Assembly (NCBI GenBank): GCA_963281255.1
Contig: OY725495.1
Location: 1,116,001 to 1,180,000, forward strand
DNA from: Aphrocallistes beatrix
Taxonomy: Eukaryota > Porifera > Hexactinellida > Sceptrulophora > Aphrocallistidae
Length of the DNA stretch: 64,000 nucleotides
Direction of reading: 5' to 3'
Position 1 is the stretch's first letter. The number at the start of each line of letters is the position of its first letter. Below the pieces are notes generated by a model, which saw only the letters and a program-made list of their open reading frames with translations, did not search any database and was not told the origin of the DNA. The translations under genes and the position numbers were made by a program. Below, in pieces: positions 35,485 to 46,330 of this stretch.

Positions 35485-37445
35485 TTTTGATATATAGTTT
35501 GATATATAGGATTATCAATTAATAAGTTGCCATTCTCAAGTACGTCCAGCCTAAAACGAGACAGCAATCGTGTATACTATCTGATGGAGATGGCATTAAC
35601 CGCTCCATTTTCTGCGATTTATTGAACTAGATTCCCCACTTCTCGACAATTTATTAACGAGTACCCAACTTATTCGGAGTTTTTAAGATTTCGAGTTGGA
35701 TTGCGATTAGGAAAACAGATATTAATAACATCCTTCAATACTAGTGTTATTCAGCGATTAGATCTATGAAATTCATCGGTTATTATTTGGAGGGTATTGT
35801 AGACATGCTACATAATGCCTTGATAAGTCATTTTTGATGAGAAAACGGAAAGTATATGATGATATGATAACAAATAATAAGGTTTCTCAAGTTCTATTAT
35901 TAGGCCGGACAGTTTTTACGAAAGAGTATAATATTTCGAAAAATCTGTCCGGCCGGACAATTTTTACGCCCCGACAGATTTTTCGAAAACAGTACCATTC
36001 ACGGTGTTGATCAATGTAGGACTTCACCTGCGATTTCTCATTCTCTATCTTATCATGTCAGTCTTCGGATTGACAGCCCAACTTAATTTAGTTATTCTAT
36101 AATATTCCATGTTTGTTTACCCATCGTATGACTGTGGGAGCGGGAGAATCACAACACAAGCATAAACCACTAATTGCCGATAAGATTGCTTCGATGAAAA
36201 CCTGGCGGGAGGTCCCCCTGGAAGTGAGCTAACTCCAATGGTGGGGAGAATTCAAAGCATCAAGGGGAATGATGTGCAACCCAAACTGTATAGGTCCCAA
36301 GTTTGAGTGAGTCCAATTAGGGGTGTCACTAGTCACTAGGTACCATAGTCACAAAGTTTATGATTCTGGGATCCGGACTTGCCCTACCCCAGGCATGGTA
36401 TTAGCATTTTCCAAATCTTGGCTTCTTTATTAAGAATTATTTGCGTTTGAGATATGGAATAGTAGAAGATCCTGGCCAAGGTCCGAACCAAATTTTAAAA
36501 AATTATTCCTATTGAAACGCTATTTCTTGAATTCTGAAGTTTTTGAGGCAAATCGAATGGTTTTGATTTACAAATGACGTTCCATATTTATATAGTAGAT
36601 AATTCGAGCTGGTTATAATGAAATATAGCAGTATTTATAACTATCAGATTTACGTATTTGCGAGAAATTCATATTTATGCGAATGCGGGTTTTACTACTA
36701 ATGCAGGTCTGACCCGCATGAGGCGGGTCACTTGAGATATATGAAACTGGTGGGACTACCCAGTCGAAAAAAAACTGCAGATATGCAACTGACTGTTGCA
36801 GAATCTATCAGAGATGATCGCGAACCAGGAAGCGATGTTATGTCTTGACACAGCCTCATATGATTCCACTGTAGGACTATACTATATGCTCCGCCATCCT
36901 ACCTTACGAGTTTCAGGGCCTTTCTATCCTCCTAGTTCCAGTGATTATTAATATACTAATCGGTAATATTTATACAATTATGTTCACTTAGTAATCTTCT
37001 GTGATGACTTCAGATAACTAGTTATGATGTTGAGACAGCGGAAGCAACTTAATCAGGATAAAATTGTCGAAAATAATTTCCTTAACTGAAAAATCATCGT
37101 TAACCCGGACATCATAATGGATAATCGAGACAAACCGTACTGTGAAAGTGTTCCGAGGAAGCGGCTTCAACTATATATTAACAATTATGATTATATATAT
37201 ATATATATATATCCCTTCGTTGCCACAGGAATGTGTTGCGTCATTTCCGGTTTAAACCTTTTTCAATGGGGAAGCCATATAAGTTTGGGGGTTACTACTT
37301 TAAATAGAAAAATCCCAAGTGCATCCAAGGATTAAATTGTACTAAGGCTAATTGGAATTCAATACAAAGTAGAGTCAATAAAAATGACATTAATTTGACA
37401 TGCAATAATAAAGTATAATTTACTAGAAAAAGTCACTATAGTTTC

Positions 37446-37841
37446 CCTCATTAGTATACTTTTTTTGAAGGTTCCTGCAGATAATCAGTGTCAGGAGTGT
37501 GTTCATCTAGTATTAACTTTTCGAGTTCGGCCAGGAGGCCATTGTCGATACACAGGTTATGCAGCACCATAGTAGCAATGATTATTCTACAACACTTTTC
37601 AGGATTATACCAGAGAGTCCCCCCTGTTTTATCCATGGACCTCCAACTACTCTTCCAAATACCGAAGGTATACTCAATAGTTTGGCGTACTTTAAGGAAA
37701 GCACGATTATACCTTCTTTGTCCAGGTGTAGCTGGAAAAGTTATAGGAGTCATTAAATTAGGACGTAATCCAACGCACTATCACCTAAGAACCACCCATA
37801 GACGGTTTCAATCTCACCACTTGTTATCTTCCGGTTGATGC
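37446..37841 (-). pseudogene. Harbinger transposase relic (second copy)
   Basis: Same as 28355-28750, including the one-base frameshift before the LRPNLMTPI block. Confidence 0.85.
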
Positions 37842-37856
37842 CTGATTGACGAAAAA

Positions 37857-38298
37857 GGCATGTGGGAGTTTTTTGGCTATGGCTCCACTAAGTTCTGAGC
37901 TCAGAGCAAAATGTCGACTCATCATGGAATTATGACGTCATTGTCACATTTTTAAAAGTTAAGCAACACAGTTATTCGGGCATAACTCAGCCATTATAGG
38001 AGATAGAAGGCTGAAATTTTAATAGAATATGTATACTAACATACCTCACATATGATGCAACTATAATCAAAAATTGATAACTCATCACTTTGCTATGACG
38101 TCATCATTACGCATCAACAATTTAAAATTTGGTAATTTTTTGAGTGATATCGATTTTAAAACTAAGATGGACATATTTAGAGATGATATATCCCGTTTAA
38201 TTAACTAATGTCACCTCCAGGCGACCGAAGGGAGCCTCCGGCGGACACGAAGTATCCGCCAGCCGCGCAGCGCAAGCAAGCGAAGCGAAGCGCGCTTG
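37857..38298 (+). repeat. A-repeat copy 6 (second copy)
   Basis: Same as 28766-29207 except for a small difference at the 5' end (GAGTTTTTTGGC in place of GAGTCTTTAGGC). Confidence 0.8.
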
Positions 38299-39265
38299 TT
38301 ACAATTATAATTGAACCCAACCCTGGGTGATGCCGCACCACGCACCACCTTGAGTTCGCCTCTGACGCGAAATGTCCTCTTGCTGCGCAGTGCAAGGTGT
38401 CGATATTTAAAAGTATTGCATATATATATATCCTTACTATTAGAACTCAATTAATGTTTGTGTATATATGTATATATATATATATATATATATCTTATAT
38501 ATTAAAATGCTAGGATTTTTTGTTGTTGTTTGTTTGTTTGTTTGTTTGTCCGAATTGATTGAAGAATTGGCAAGTCGTAGAGATACGAAAATTGGCATGT
38601 AGGTGTCAAATGGTGAATCTAGGATTAAGTTCGAAGATCTAAGCGAAATGTTCACACCTCGCCGAGATAGGTGACAAAATGTCCTGACCAATCAAATTCG
38701 ATTATTTTATAATGCAAATACATTGGAATAAAATAGTATTGACTTATGCATACAATCAAAAGGACTATTTGTGATTGAAATTCATTGGTTTATGTGAACC
38801 AATCAATTATCAGCCTTTTATAATGCCATTCACACGATTCTATTCCATATAAATGATTGAATACTGCTATTTTGAGTCTATAATTTGATTGTTAACAACA
38901 ATTAAAGTGTGTTATATGCTACGATCAATCAATTCGATCATAAAATAACTTTTAACGACATGGACTGGAATTGATTATTTAAGTATAATAATCTTTAGCA
39001 ATGTGAACTTTGTGTATTCAAATTGAGCTTATTCAGGATTAGTTGCGTTAATACGAAGTAAATTATATTTATCACGAAACAAAATTTCTGCTACAGTTCT
39101 GATTTATTAAATGTAACCGTAGACAAATGACAATCCAGCGTACTTAGTATAAAACAAGAAAGCGACGTATTGTTTCTCTAATATCCCCAAGCTCCCACTG
39201 GGTAAATCTGCGGACACACAGTGTCCGCAAGCCGCGCAGCGCAAGCAAGCGAAGCGCGCTTGTAT

Positions 39266-39765
39266 ATATCTATATCTGTAACGAATTGATTGAAGAAACG
39301 GCCAGGCGTTGAAGGCTGATTTTTGGCATGTGGGAGTCTTTTGGCTATGGCTCCACTAAGTTCTGAGCTCAGATCAAAATGTCGACTCATCATGGAATTA
39401 TGACGTCATTGTCACATTTTTAAAAGTTAAGCAATACTGTTATTCGAGCATAACTCAGCCATTATAGATAGAAGGCTGAAATTTTGATAGAATCTGTATA
39501 TTAACATACCTCACATATGATGCTACTATCATCAAAAAATGATAACTCATCACTTTGTTATGAGTCATCATTACTCATCAAAATTTTAAAAATTGATAAA
39601 TTTGGTGATTTTTCGTGCGATATAGATTATAACAGTAGGACTGACGTATTTAGAAATGTTATCTCCCTTATAATTAACCAATGTGACCCCAGGCTACCGA
39701 AGGGAGCCTCCGGCGGACACAAAGTGTCCGCCAGCCGCGCAGCGCAAGCAAGCGAAGCGCGCTTG
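39266..39765 (+). repeat. A-repeat copy 7
   Basis: Begins CTGTAACGAATTGATTGAAG directly after the preceding terminal AAGCGCGCTTG plus a short TA run, and ends in the same AAGCGCGCTTG at 39765: a head-to-tail tandem. Full set of hairpins. No counterpart after the left copy of the duplication. Confidence 0.85.
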
Positions 39766-40119
39766 TATATATATATGTTCCCCAGACAAAAGTATTTGTA
39801 CATTTCATTATTTCACGAGCATTTAATACTAAAATGGGTCAATTCTTGAAGATAAAAATCTTAAACGGTAAGTGAAAAGGTTATTGGATTTCAAATTTAA
39901 AATCTGCGCATTCGAATTATTTATTGTATAATATTTCTAATCAATTATTAATTCCTAATGTTTTCAAATTATTAATCACTGCCACCTTGTGCCACACATG
40001 TCCCTATTTACCACTATATATGATGGTGATGGATTATCTTTTGTGTCACAGGTTGATAATTTACTCATTCGGTTGAGCAATTTATTAGAAATCTTCAACT
40101 AATAATTCGAATGTGTCTA

Positions 40120-40539
40120 GGATGTTTCATAAGTCGTGGCCAAAATTTTTTGAATATCAATAGTTGTGTTTCTAATGGACCATGAGCATTACTATTTCTC
40201 ATTCTGCTGCTTTACTGCGGTATTACAATCACTCTATTTTCAACAATTATTTCGTTGATATTATTTCTTGTTACTTTTTTTTTTAATAATTTGTACTTTT
40301 TTTCAAAATGAATGTGTCTGCTGACTACGGGTTAGCCATGCGTTCTAAGGCAATCGGGATACTAGAATCAGGAGTACCTAAAAAAGAGGTAGCCAAGAGG
40401 CTTAATGTTGGATATCGTTCAGTGCGCAGGTTATAGAGAGTAATTGTGATTATATTCATAAATAATACAATCTATTCGTGTAAAATTTTCGTTTATTTTC
40501 TTTGATTTTGGTAGTGGCCACGACTTATGAAACACCCTG
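40120..40539 (+). mobile_element. internally deleted Tc1/mariner element with transposase HTH remnant
   Basis: Inverted ends GTTTCATAAGTCGTGGCC and GGCCACGACTTATGAAAC, TA flanks. A 42-codon frame from ATG at 40308 to TAG at 40434 contains MRSKAIGILESGVPKKEVAK and RLNVGYRSVRRL, the first helix-turn-helix of a Tc1/mariner transposase. The catalytic part has been lost. Confidence 0.75.
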
Positions 40540-40618
40540 TAGATTTTGAATCTTAAATCAGACTCTTAGTATCTCGTCGATTTTGAATACATTTCCCTTC
40601 ATGAAAAGATCCAATATA

Positions 40619-40806
40619 CAGTCAGGGTCGCTCATTATGAACCCGCTTAAAAAATATGAACATTCGTTTATTATGAACTAACCTCCTGGTCCCGATTTCA
40701 TTTTTTAGATAGGATTTGTGTTGAATCAAGTTTGCTTAATATGAAGTATCTCTATTATGAACGGATTTTTTTGGTCCCCCGGGGGTTCACAATAAGCGAC
40801 CCTGAC
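40619..40806. mobile_element. pogo-like miniature element (188 bp)
   Basis: Inverted termini CAGTCAGGGTCGCTCATTAT and (reverse) AGTCAGGGTCGCTTATTGTG with TA flanks. Confidence 0.8.
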
Positions 40807-40975
40807 TAGTACTATTTGTATAGGAAATAATATAGTGTACAAATACTTTTGTCCGCTTAGTGTATATATTATATAATTAAAATATTTGTGTATTTTAATA
40901 TTAATTGATATATTGAATAAAGCTAAAAACTATAGTCAAATACTAAATAGTAATAAAAGAATAATATATAATTTA

Positions 40976-42763
40976 TTAAAGTGATGAATCATCATTCAAA
41001 TCAATGTGAGCGATATTTAATAGACCACTCTGGAAACCCTTCAATATCCCAATCCAGAAATCTAACGTTTGAATCCTGTCCTCACCAATATCTCTTCGTT
41101 CCAAGTGATCAGAGTTCACCAAACTGGACTCAACTGAATTTTCCGCTGAATCGTTAATATCTGTTAATGGATGTGTGTCAGAATTATCTGGAGTGATATT
41201 CTCCATAATTCCGCTGATAGTTTGATCATTCGATTGAGCATTTAAATTCTGCAATGTTTCTTCATGGCTAACTGTTTCTATATTCAAATTATCAACTTTT
41301 ACATGTCTTTCGTTTTCTTTCCTAGATGTTAAAAGAAAATTATCATTTTGAATAGATTCAGTAAACCTTGTCTGTTCATTAGAGTTTGCAGTTGAATTGG
41401 GAGAATGAAAATCATCCGCTGCATTTATTTGCGTTATTGGAGAATGTGAGGGTTTAGTAATATCCCCTAATAAACCAAAAGTAATATTTTTATTTCCTAC
41501 CAATAATTTTAACTTTAAGTCGGATGCAATGGCGTTGAAAATTTCAATAAAATGCTGGACAGTGACAATATGTTTCTTGCCATCTAAAAATTCACCTATT
41601 TCTTTGAATGTATTGAGTTTCATTATATCATTTTTAAAAATTAACAACCAACCAGCTCCAGTATAAGGGAGAAATTGTGTGGAATTGTGTAAATAGAAGA
41701 AACATTGATCCCAAAGATAAAAAACGACCTGCATTTCTAAATGACCTACAAACAAATCTTGGAGTATGCGTCTGAATAGTTTTGATATGGATGTAATTAA
41801 TTGAGGTTCACTATTAGATGCTAAGCTGCATAGAAAATGATAGAAAATGATGTCGGAAGATTTGATTATTGAAGTTAGTTTAAATGTAAACTCGTTCAGA
41901 TACCTATTCGCCTCATAGTTTTCAGTATCTGAGAGAATGAATTCAGGAAACTTGTGTAAAAATGAGATATAAAGGTACAGTGCCTTAGATATCAGTATAT
42001 ACTTAAAACTTGAATAAATGGATTGTGATCGAGTATCGCGAACCTCAGAATAGCTAGAAGAGAAAAGGTGTTTAGTGTTAATTACTACTAAAGCAAATGG
42101 ATATAGAAGTTTCACATGTTGCAAAGTCAGGCTCGAATTGGGGAATATTATTCGAAAATAACATAACAAACAATATTTCATTATTTCTAAGACTTTATCA
42201 GGTATAACTCCAACGCAAAACGATAATTGGGAAAGAAGTAGATCCAATTTCGAAACTTCAATATTGTTTATAGCAGTTTGAAACGACACATTGTCTTTCA
42301 TAATTTTTCCTAAAAAATGCTGCAATTTAGGAGTAAATAGGCAAACCTCCCAAAATATTATTCGTAAATATGAAGGAATTTCTGTATTCAAATATTGTAG
42401 GAACTCAATTCTTAGATATTTTGTATCTTTTTTCATTTCCAATATATACTCACAAACATTATATATGAATGATTGATAACATGACAAATCGTTATTATCC
42501 AAAGTATGTTCCAGCCATTTAGTAATCATTACATTAATCTTATACTTTATAGAATGAATTTTCTGCGGTGAAATACTTTGTAGTGCATCTCGAATTATAA
42601 ATTCTTGTTTCTGCGGAGATAATGAGTGGTATGAATCTTTTCTTTGTGAGATAATAGAGTAAACATAGCTTGTGAATTCATGCCATTCAGATAGACCGGA
42701 TATCTGCATATGAATTGAATCATACCAATGTCCGACTGGATGTTCAGTTTTATTTGGATGCAT
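40976..42763 (-). CDS. 595-residue single-exon protein of unknown function
   Basis: A long intact frame from ATG (42761-42763) to TAA (40976-40978). A perfect AATAAA signal (40972-40977) overlaps the stop codon, so the 3' UTR must be very short. Residues 1-~430 are dense in hydrophobic and aromatic residues and read as a helical-repeat or all-alpha fold without a signal peptide. Blocks such as EIPSYLRIIFWEVCLF and GHLEMQVVFYLWDQCFFYLH are vaguely like the 'P..LR...W' and 'WD' motifs of TBC/RabGAP domains, but the catalytic Arg and Gln fingers were not found. Residues ~440-560 are Asn/Ser/Thr-rich and probably disordered. I do not recognise the family. Flanking mobile elements stop just outside the frame, consistent with selection on it. 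Confidence 0.8.
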   Translation of the reverse strand: MHPNKTEHPVGHWYDSIHMQISGLSEWHEFTSYVYSIISQRKDSYHSLSPQKQEFIIRDALQSISPQKIHSIKYKINVMITKWLEHTLDNNDLSCYQSFIYNVCEYILEMKKDTKYLRIEFLQYLNTEIPSYLRIIFWEVCLFTPKLQHFLGKIMKDNVSFQTAINNIEVSKLDLLLSQLSFCVGVIPDKVLEIMKYCLLCYFRIIFPNSSLTLQHVKLLYPFALVVINTKHLFSSSYSEVRDTRSQSIYSSFKYILISKALYLYISFLHKFPEFILSDTENYEANRYLNEFTFKLTSIIKSSDIIFYHFLCSLASNSEPQLITSISKLFRRILQDLFVGHLEMQVVFYLWDQCFFYLHNSTQFLPYTGAGWLLIFKNDIMKLNTFKEIGEFLDGKKHIVTVQHFIEIFNAIASDLKLKLLVGNKNITFGLLGDITKPSHSPITQINAADDFHSPNSTANSNEQTRFTESIQNDNFLLTSRKENERHVKVDNLNIETVSHEETLQNLNAQSNDQTISGIMENITPDNSDTHPLTDINDSAENSVESSLVNSDHLERRDIGEDRIQTLDFWIGILKGFQSGLLNIAHIDLNDDSSL

Positions 42764-42804
42764 GCTTTAAAATAAAGTTGTGAAATTCCAGTCTTATTTT
42801 AGTA

Positions 42805-43058
42805 CAGTAGAACCTCAGTTAAGATTCACCTTAAAACGAAATGAAAATTGTGTCCAGGAAACCACTTCTTCTCCACTCTTCTCCCAATTTAAGAGTTTAA
42901 TTTGAATGGGAAAATAATTTCTGAAATTTTTGCCTCCCCAATCCCCAATTTCCAAATTATAAGGTTCATTTGAATGGACAAGAATAAAAATGGCTTAAAT
43001 TTACCCCACATAAAGAGGTTCCCTAAATATAGAGACCCCACTTATAGAGATTCAACTG
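42805..43058. mobile_element. pogo/Tigger-like miniature element (254 bp)
   Basis: Termini CAGTAGAACCTCAGTTAAG and (reverse) CAGTTGAATCTCTATAAG, TA duplications at both ends. It lies 41 bp upstream of the orphan gene's start codon, so it could form part of that gene's promoter or 5' UTR. Confidence 0.85.
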
Positions 43059-43148
43059 TACGTAGATTTGTAAACAATAATTATAATTACATTAAAAAAG
43101 TGAGTCGATATATCAAAAGTGTGGCTGTAGAAGAACACTGTCACTACA

Positions 43149-43335
43149 GGGGTGGCATACCGGCCGGTACGGCGGGTGCAGCGAGCGCCGTACCACTTTT
43201 CAGAAAGGCTCAGCTTTGCTATACCATTACTAAGCTGTTCTAAATGAAAAGAATCATTGTAACTTAATGCATCTATGCTAAATAGACGAAGATTAAGTAA
43301 ATTTCCACCGTACAACTTTTTGAGTGGGTGTACCA
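43149..43335. mobile_element. probable hAT-type miniature element
   Basis: CAGGGGTGGCATACC at one end and GGTGTACCATCCCTG at the other are imperfect inverted repeats with a GC-rich left end. No matching 8-bp flank was found, so the assignment rests on the termini. Confidence 0.5.
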
Positions 43336-43404
43336 TCCCTGAACAATATATGATTATATTTATTTTGTTGTACCCGTATGATATGCACTAATATAAATAC
43401 ACGT

Positions 43405-43613
43405 ACCGTATATCCTCGAATGGTTACCGGACCTAAATTAAATTAAATTTCAAGGCCGACAAGAAACTTTACAATGAATAAAATCATGTGAGATTGATAA
43501 ACAGTAGGAGAGAATATTTTGCTTATACACTTTATTCAAAGGGGTAGCATAAAAATTTACCATCCTATTTCGGCGGCTATTATTCGAAGGTCAGGCTACT
43601 ATTCGAGTATATA
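43405..43613. mobile_element. pogo-like miniature element (~210 bp)
   Basis: ACCGTATATCCTCGAATGG at the left and, reversed, ATATATACTCGAATAGTAGCC at the right. Boundaries are approximate. Confidence 0.55.
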
Positions 43614-43618
43614 TACTA

Positions 43619-43705
43619 CAAGCACGCTTCGCTTGCTTGCGCTGCGCGGCTTGCGGACACTGCGTGTCCGCAGAGTCGCCCTGCGGGCGCCTGGAGTTAC
43701 TCAAT
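43619..43705 (-). repeat. A-repeat terminal hairpin region
   Basis: CAAGCACGCTTCGCTTGCTTG end, then hairpin TGCGGACAC-TGC-GTGTCCGCA and a GCCCTGCGGGC stem. The remainder of the element is not recognisable. Confidence 0.75.
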
Positions 43706-43729
43706 CTAACCTATTTTGGGAATTTTCTT

Positions 43730-44330
43730 TTCTTTATATAAATATTTTAAACAAAGGTCAACGAATAATTTCTCATATGGATCCGAAAATATGATATTCG
43801 AATATTCGTTGGAAGCTAGTCTCTAGCCTATTTTTGTATTTATTTACCTTATGTATCTATGTATACAAAAGTAAACAAATTGATCATCAGATTTACTCGA
43901 AAATATGATATTCGAAATCTACACCCCTGAAAACCCCGTGTCAACCGTTGAAAGCAAGTTTCTAGCATATTTTTGAGATTTTCAGGGGTGTAGATTTCGA
44001 TTATCATATTTTCGAGTAATTTTGATAATTAATTTGTTTACTTCTGTTTACAATAGATACATAAAGTAAACAAATTACAAAATTAGGCTTGAGACTAGCT
44101 TCCAACGGTTGACATGGGGTTTTTAGGGGTGTAGATTTCGAATATCATATTTTCAGATCGATATGATAAATTATTTGTTTACTTTTGTTTACAATAGATA
44201 CATAAAGAAACAAATTACAAAATTAGGCTTGAGACTAGCTTCCAACGGTTGACATGGGATTTAAGGGGTGTAGTATTCGAATATTATATTTTCGGAACCA
44301 TATGAGAAATTATTCGTTAACCTTTGTTTA
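43730..44330. repeat. modular inverted/direct repeat array
   Basis: Four related ~145-bp modules built from GGGGTGTAGATTTCGAATAT, a GTTTACTTTTGTTTACAAT block and CTAGCTTCCAACGGTTGACA. The two left modules are in reverse orientation to the two right modules, giving a palindromic array between two A-repeat ends. Confidence 0.75.
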
Positions 44331-44333
44331 CAA

Positions 44334-44583
44334 TCCTTACTATTAAAACTCGATTAATATTTATATATATACGTATATCTGTAACGAATTGATTGAGGAA
44401 ACTGTCGAGCACAGAAAGCTGATTTTTTGGCATGTAGGAGTCTTTTGGCTATGGCTCCAGTAAGTTCTGAGCTCAGAGCAAAATGTCGACTCATCATGGA
44501 ATTATGACGTCATTGTCACATTTTTAAAAGTTAAGCAATACAGTTATTCGAGCTGCGCAGCGCAAGCAAGCGAAGCGCGCTTG
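44334..44583 (+). repeat. A-repeat, internally deleted (250 bp)
   Basis: Has both ends: TCCTTACTATTAAAACTCGA on the left and AAGCGAAGCGCGCTTG on the right. Everything between CAGTTATTCG and AGCTGCGCAGCGC is missing, including the two outer hairpins. It shows that the two ends define one element. Confidence 0.85.
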
Positions 44584-44605
44584 TTAATTAATATATCTAT
44601 AACGA

Positions 44606-44690
44606 CCACCCAAGGGACTGGTCAAAAATTACCGTTATATAGAAGTGCTCGCTATATAGAATGGCCGTTATAGCGGTTTCCACTGTATCT
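44606..44690. repeat. fragment of the pogo-like family
   Basis: ACCACCCAAGGGACTGG and GGCCGTTATAGCGGTTTCCACTG match the inner left and right ends of the 7286-7720 element; the middle and the outer left terminus are lost. Confidence 0.7.
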
Positions 44691-44819
44691 AGAATAGTGG
44701 AAACACTAGGACAAATATTAGATCGCATGGTAGAATAACTTTTGTTGCTTGCATGACATTTCTAAAATTCGGGTACAACTTTATTAATGCACACCTTGTG
44801 TTTTTTTTCGGAATAGCTA

Positions 44820-45080
44820 AAAACGGGTATTATATTATTATCTAACTCGTTGAATGATGGAGATTGAGCTAAATTTCTCTATAATCAGATAAAAATTGAC
44901 CAAGTTACACTCATTTAGTGATAATTATAAGCCAAAGTCTATGGGGAAATGTTGCAATACAGAATGAAGCCAATCATGCATTAATTACTATGTTATGCAA
45001 TACTAGTGCTATCTGCATACATTTTACTCGCTTGTTTATCCTATGAATACGTATACACTGCATTATGTAATCATTTTAGC
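44820..45080. repeat. dispersed repeat, inverted partner at 55675-55960
   Basis: Contains CTTTGGCTTATA-type and TGATTGGCTTCATTCTGTAT-type blocks in reverse orientation relative to 55675-55960. Family unknown. Confidence 0.6.
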
Positions 45081-46330
45081 TGGGTAAATAACAAAGTTTA
45101 GCATGCGGTACTATGTAAGCACTCACATACCTTTTGTTGCAAATAAGTGTATTAGGAATGTTAGAAGCGTCATAGATCACTTTTACATTGTGTACTAATT
45201 CCAAAAGCATTTTAACTTTCCTTTAGTTTTTTTAGTAATCCAAATCGGGTGCATAGTTCTAACTGGACAGTCTTTTTAATAAGAGCTATGCTATCTTTGT
45301 TTGATACGTCTTTTAAGGTATGGTCTTACCTTGTGTTATTCTTTGTATAAGTGTTATAATTTTGACCGTATTATGGATGAACTCAATGATAATAATCCTG
45401 AAGCTGATTTTTGATCCACTTTCTTCTGAGTTTTCAACATCTCTAGATTTAATACAGCATGCTCTAATGTTAGAATCAACCCTAACATACCTGTCGCTAG
45501 GTCTTACAATCCCGGATATTGTTTAATTAACCTTGGGATTTCGGGATAGCATTTATCGAATCCCAGGATTCAACATGCGACTAATCCCTGGATTCCTGGA
45601 TTTTTCGGATTGTATTTCGCAAATACAAATTTTGAGAAAGTCAATTTTGACAATTTAGATGAAGAAAGTATGTACTTGTATTTAATTTATATTTAACTCT
45701 TAGCAAACACATACTATTGTATCTGATTTAGTATTTGTACTATAAATGAAGACAAGTATTCTTGACATATTGTTCCTAATTAAACAAAGTTGTGTCGCTC
45801 AGACTACTCTTAAACCTGCAGAGATAGGCGCAAGATGAGAAGATTCCCTCTGATTTTACAGAAGTAGGTGGTACTGTCAGCAACATTTGGTATATTGATC
45901 AGGGCCGGCGCCACCGGGGGTGTCCTGGGTGTCTAGACACCCACTGCGTCCTGTTTTATCATATTGTACAATATATATCCCTCCATAAATGGACACCTAC
46001 TTTCAGAGAAATCCCTCTTAGGACACCCACTGCCGATAAAACATGGCGCCGGCCATGTTGATATATTATTCGGGATCCCGAGAGTGTAAGCCCTACCAGT
46101 CGCATGTTGCAGTAGTGAAGCATGTCTTTCTATAAGCGCAATCAAATTCCATATTCAAATACCTTGTGGTTAGAGACAACCAGAATGCATAAGAATGGAA
46201 GCTTAAAAGCTTAGTTAACCACATGTTTACGAAGTAATCCATTCCAATGTACGTATTGTTGCAACTTAAAGTAGTAAGGCAATACTCGTATCATATAGAA
46301 AATGAAAATTTAATGCTTAAACTCTAGTAT
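45081..46330. other. intergenic, mostly featureless
   Basis: Includes a small GC-ended inverted-repeat element at about 45901-46056 (CAGGGCCGGCGCCA against TGGCGCCGGCC) without a clean target duplication. A frame at 45320-45526 is hydrophobic but shows no domain. Confidence 0.4.

Larger units (their letters stand above)
30640..39263 (+). repeat. right copy of the ~9 kb direct duplication
   Basis: Counterpart of 21549-30171. Contents repeat in the same order: hAT-element end, Tc1-like right arm (to 30889), Myb-like exon, foldback, LTR-like/gag/peptidase relics, hAT miniature element, Harbinger relic, A-repeat, Helitron-like composite. After 39263 it continues into another A-repeat that the left copy lacks. 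Confidence 0.9.
39776..40862. mobile_element. Tc1-like miniature element with two nested elements
   Basis: Inner parts of the termini match: CAGACAAAAGTATTTGTACA on the left and, reversed, CGGACAAAAGTATTTGTACA on the right. The extreme left end is degenerate. Two other elements are inserted (40120-40539 and 40619-40806). The core is related to 14745-15215. Confidence 0.75.

Noticed and set aside
21549..39263. Interpreting the 9 kb duplication as a recent biological segmental duplication
   Set aside because: Not excluded, but near-identity including all pseudogene damage plus an adjacent 200-N gap makes an assembly cause the simpler reading.
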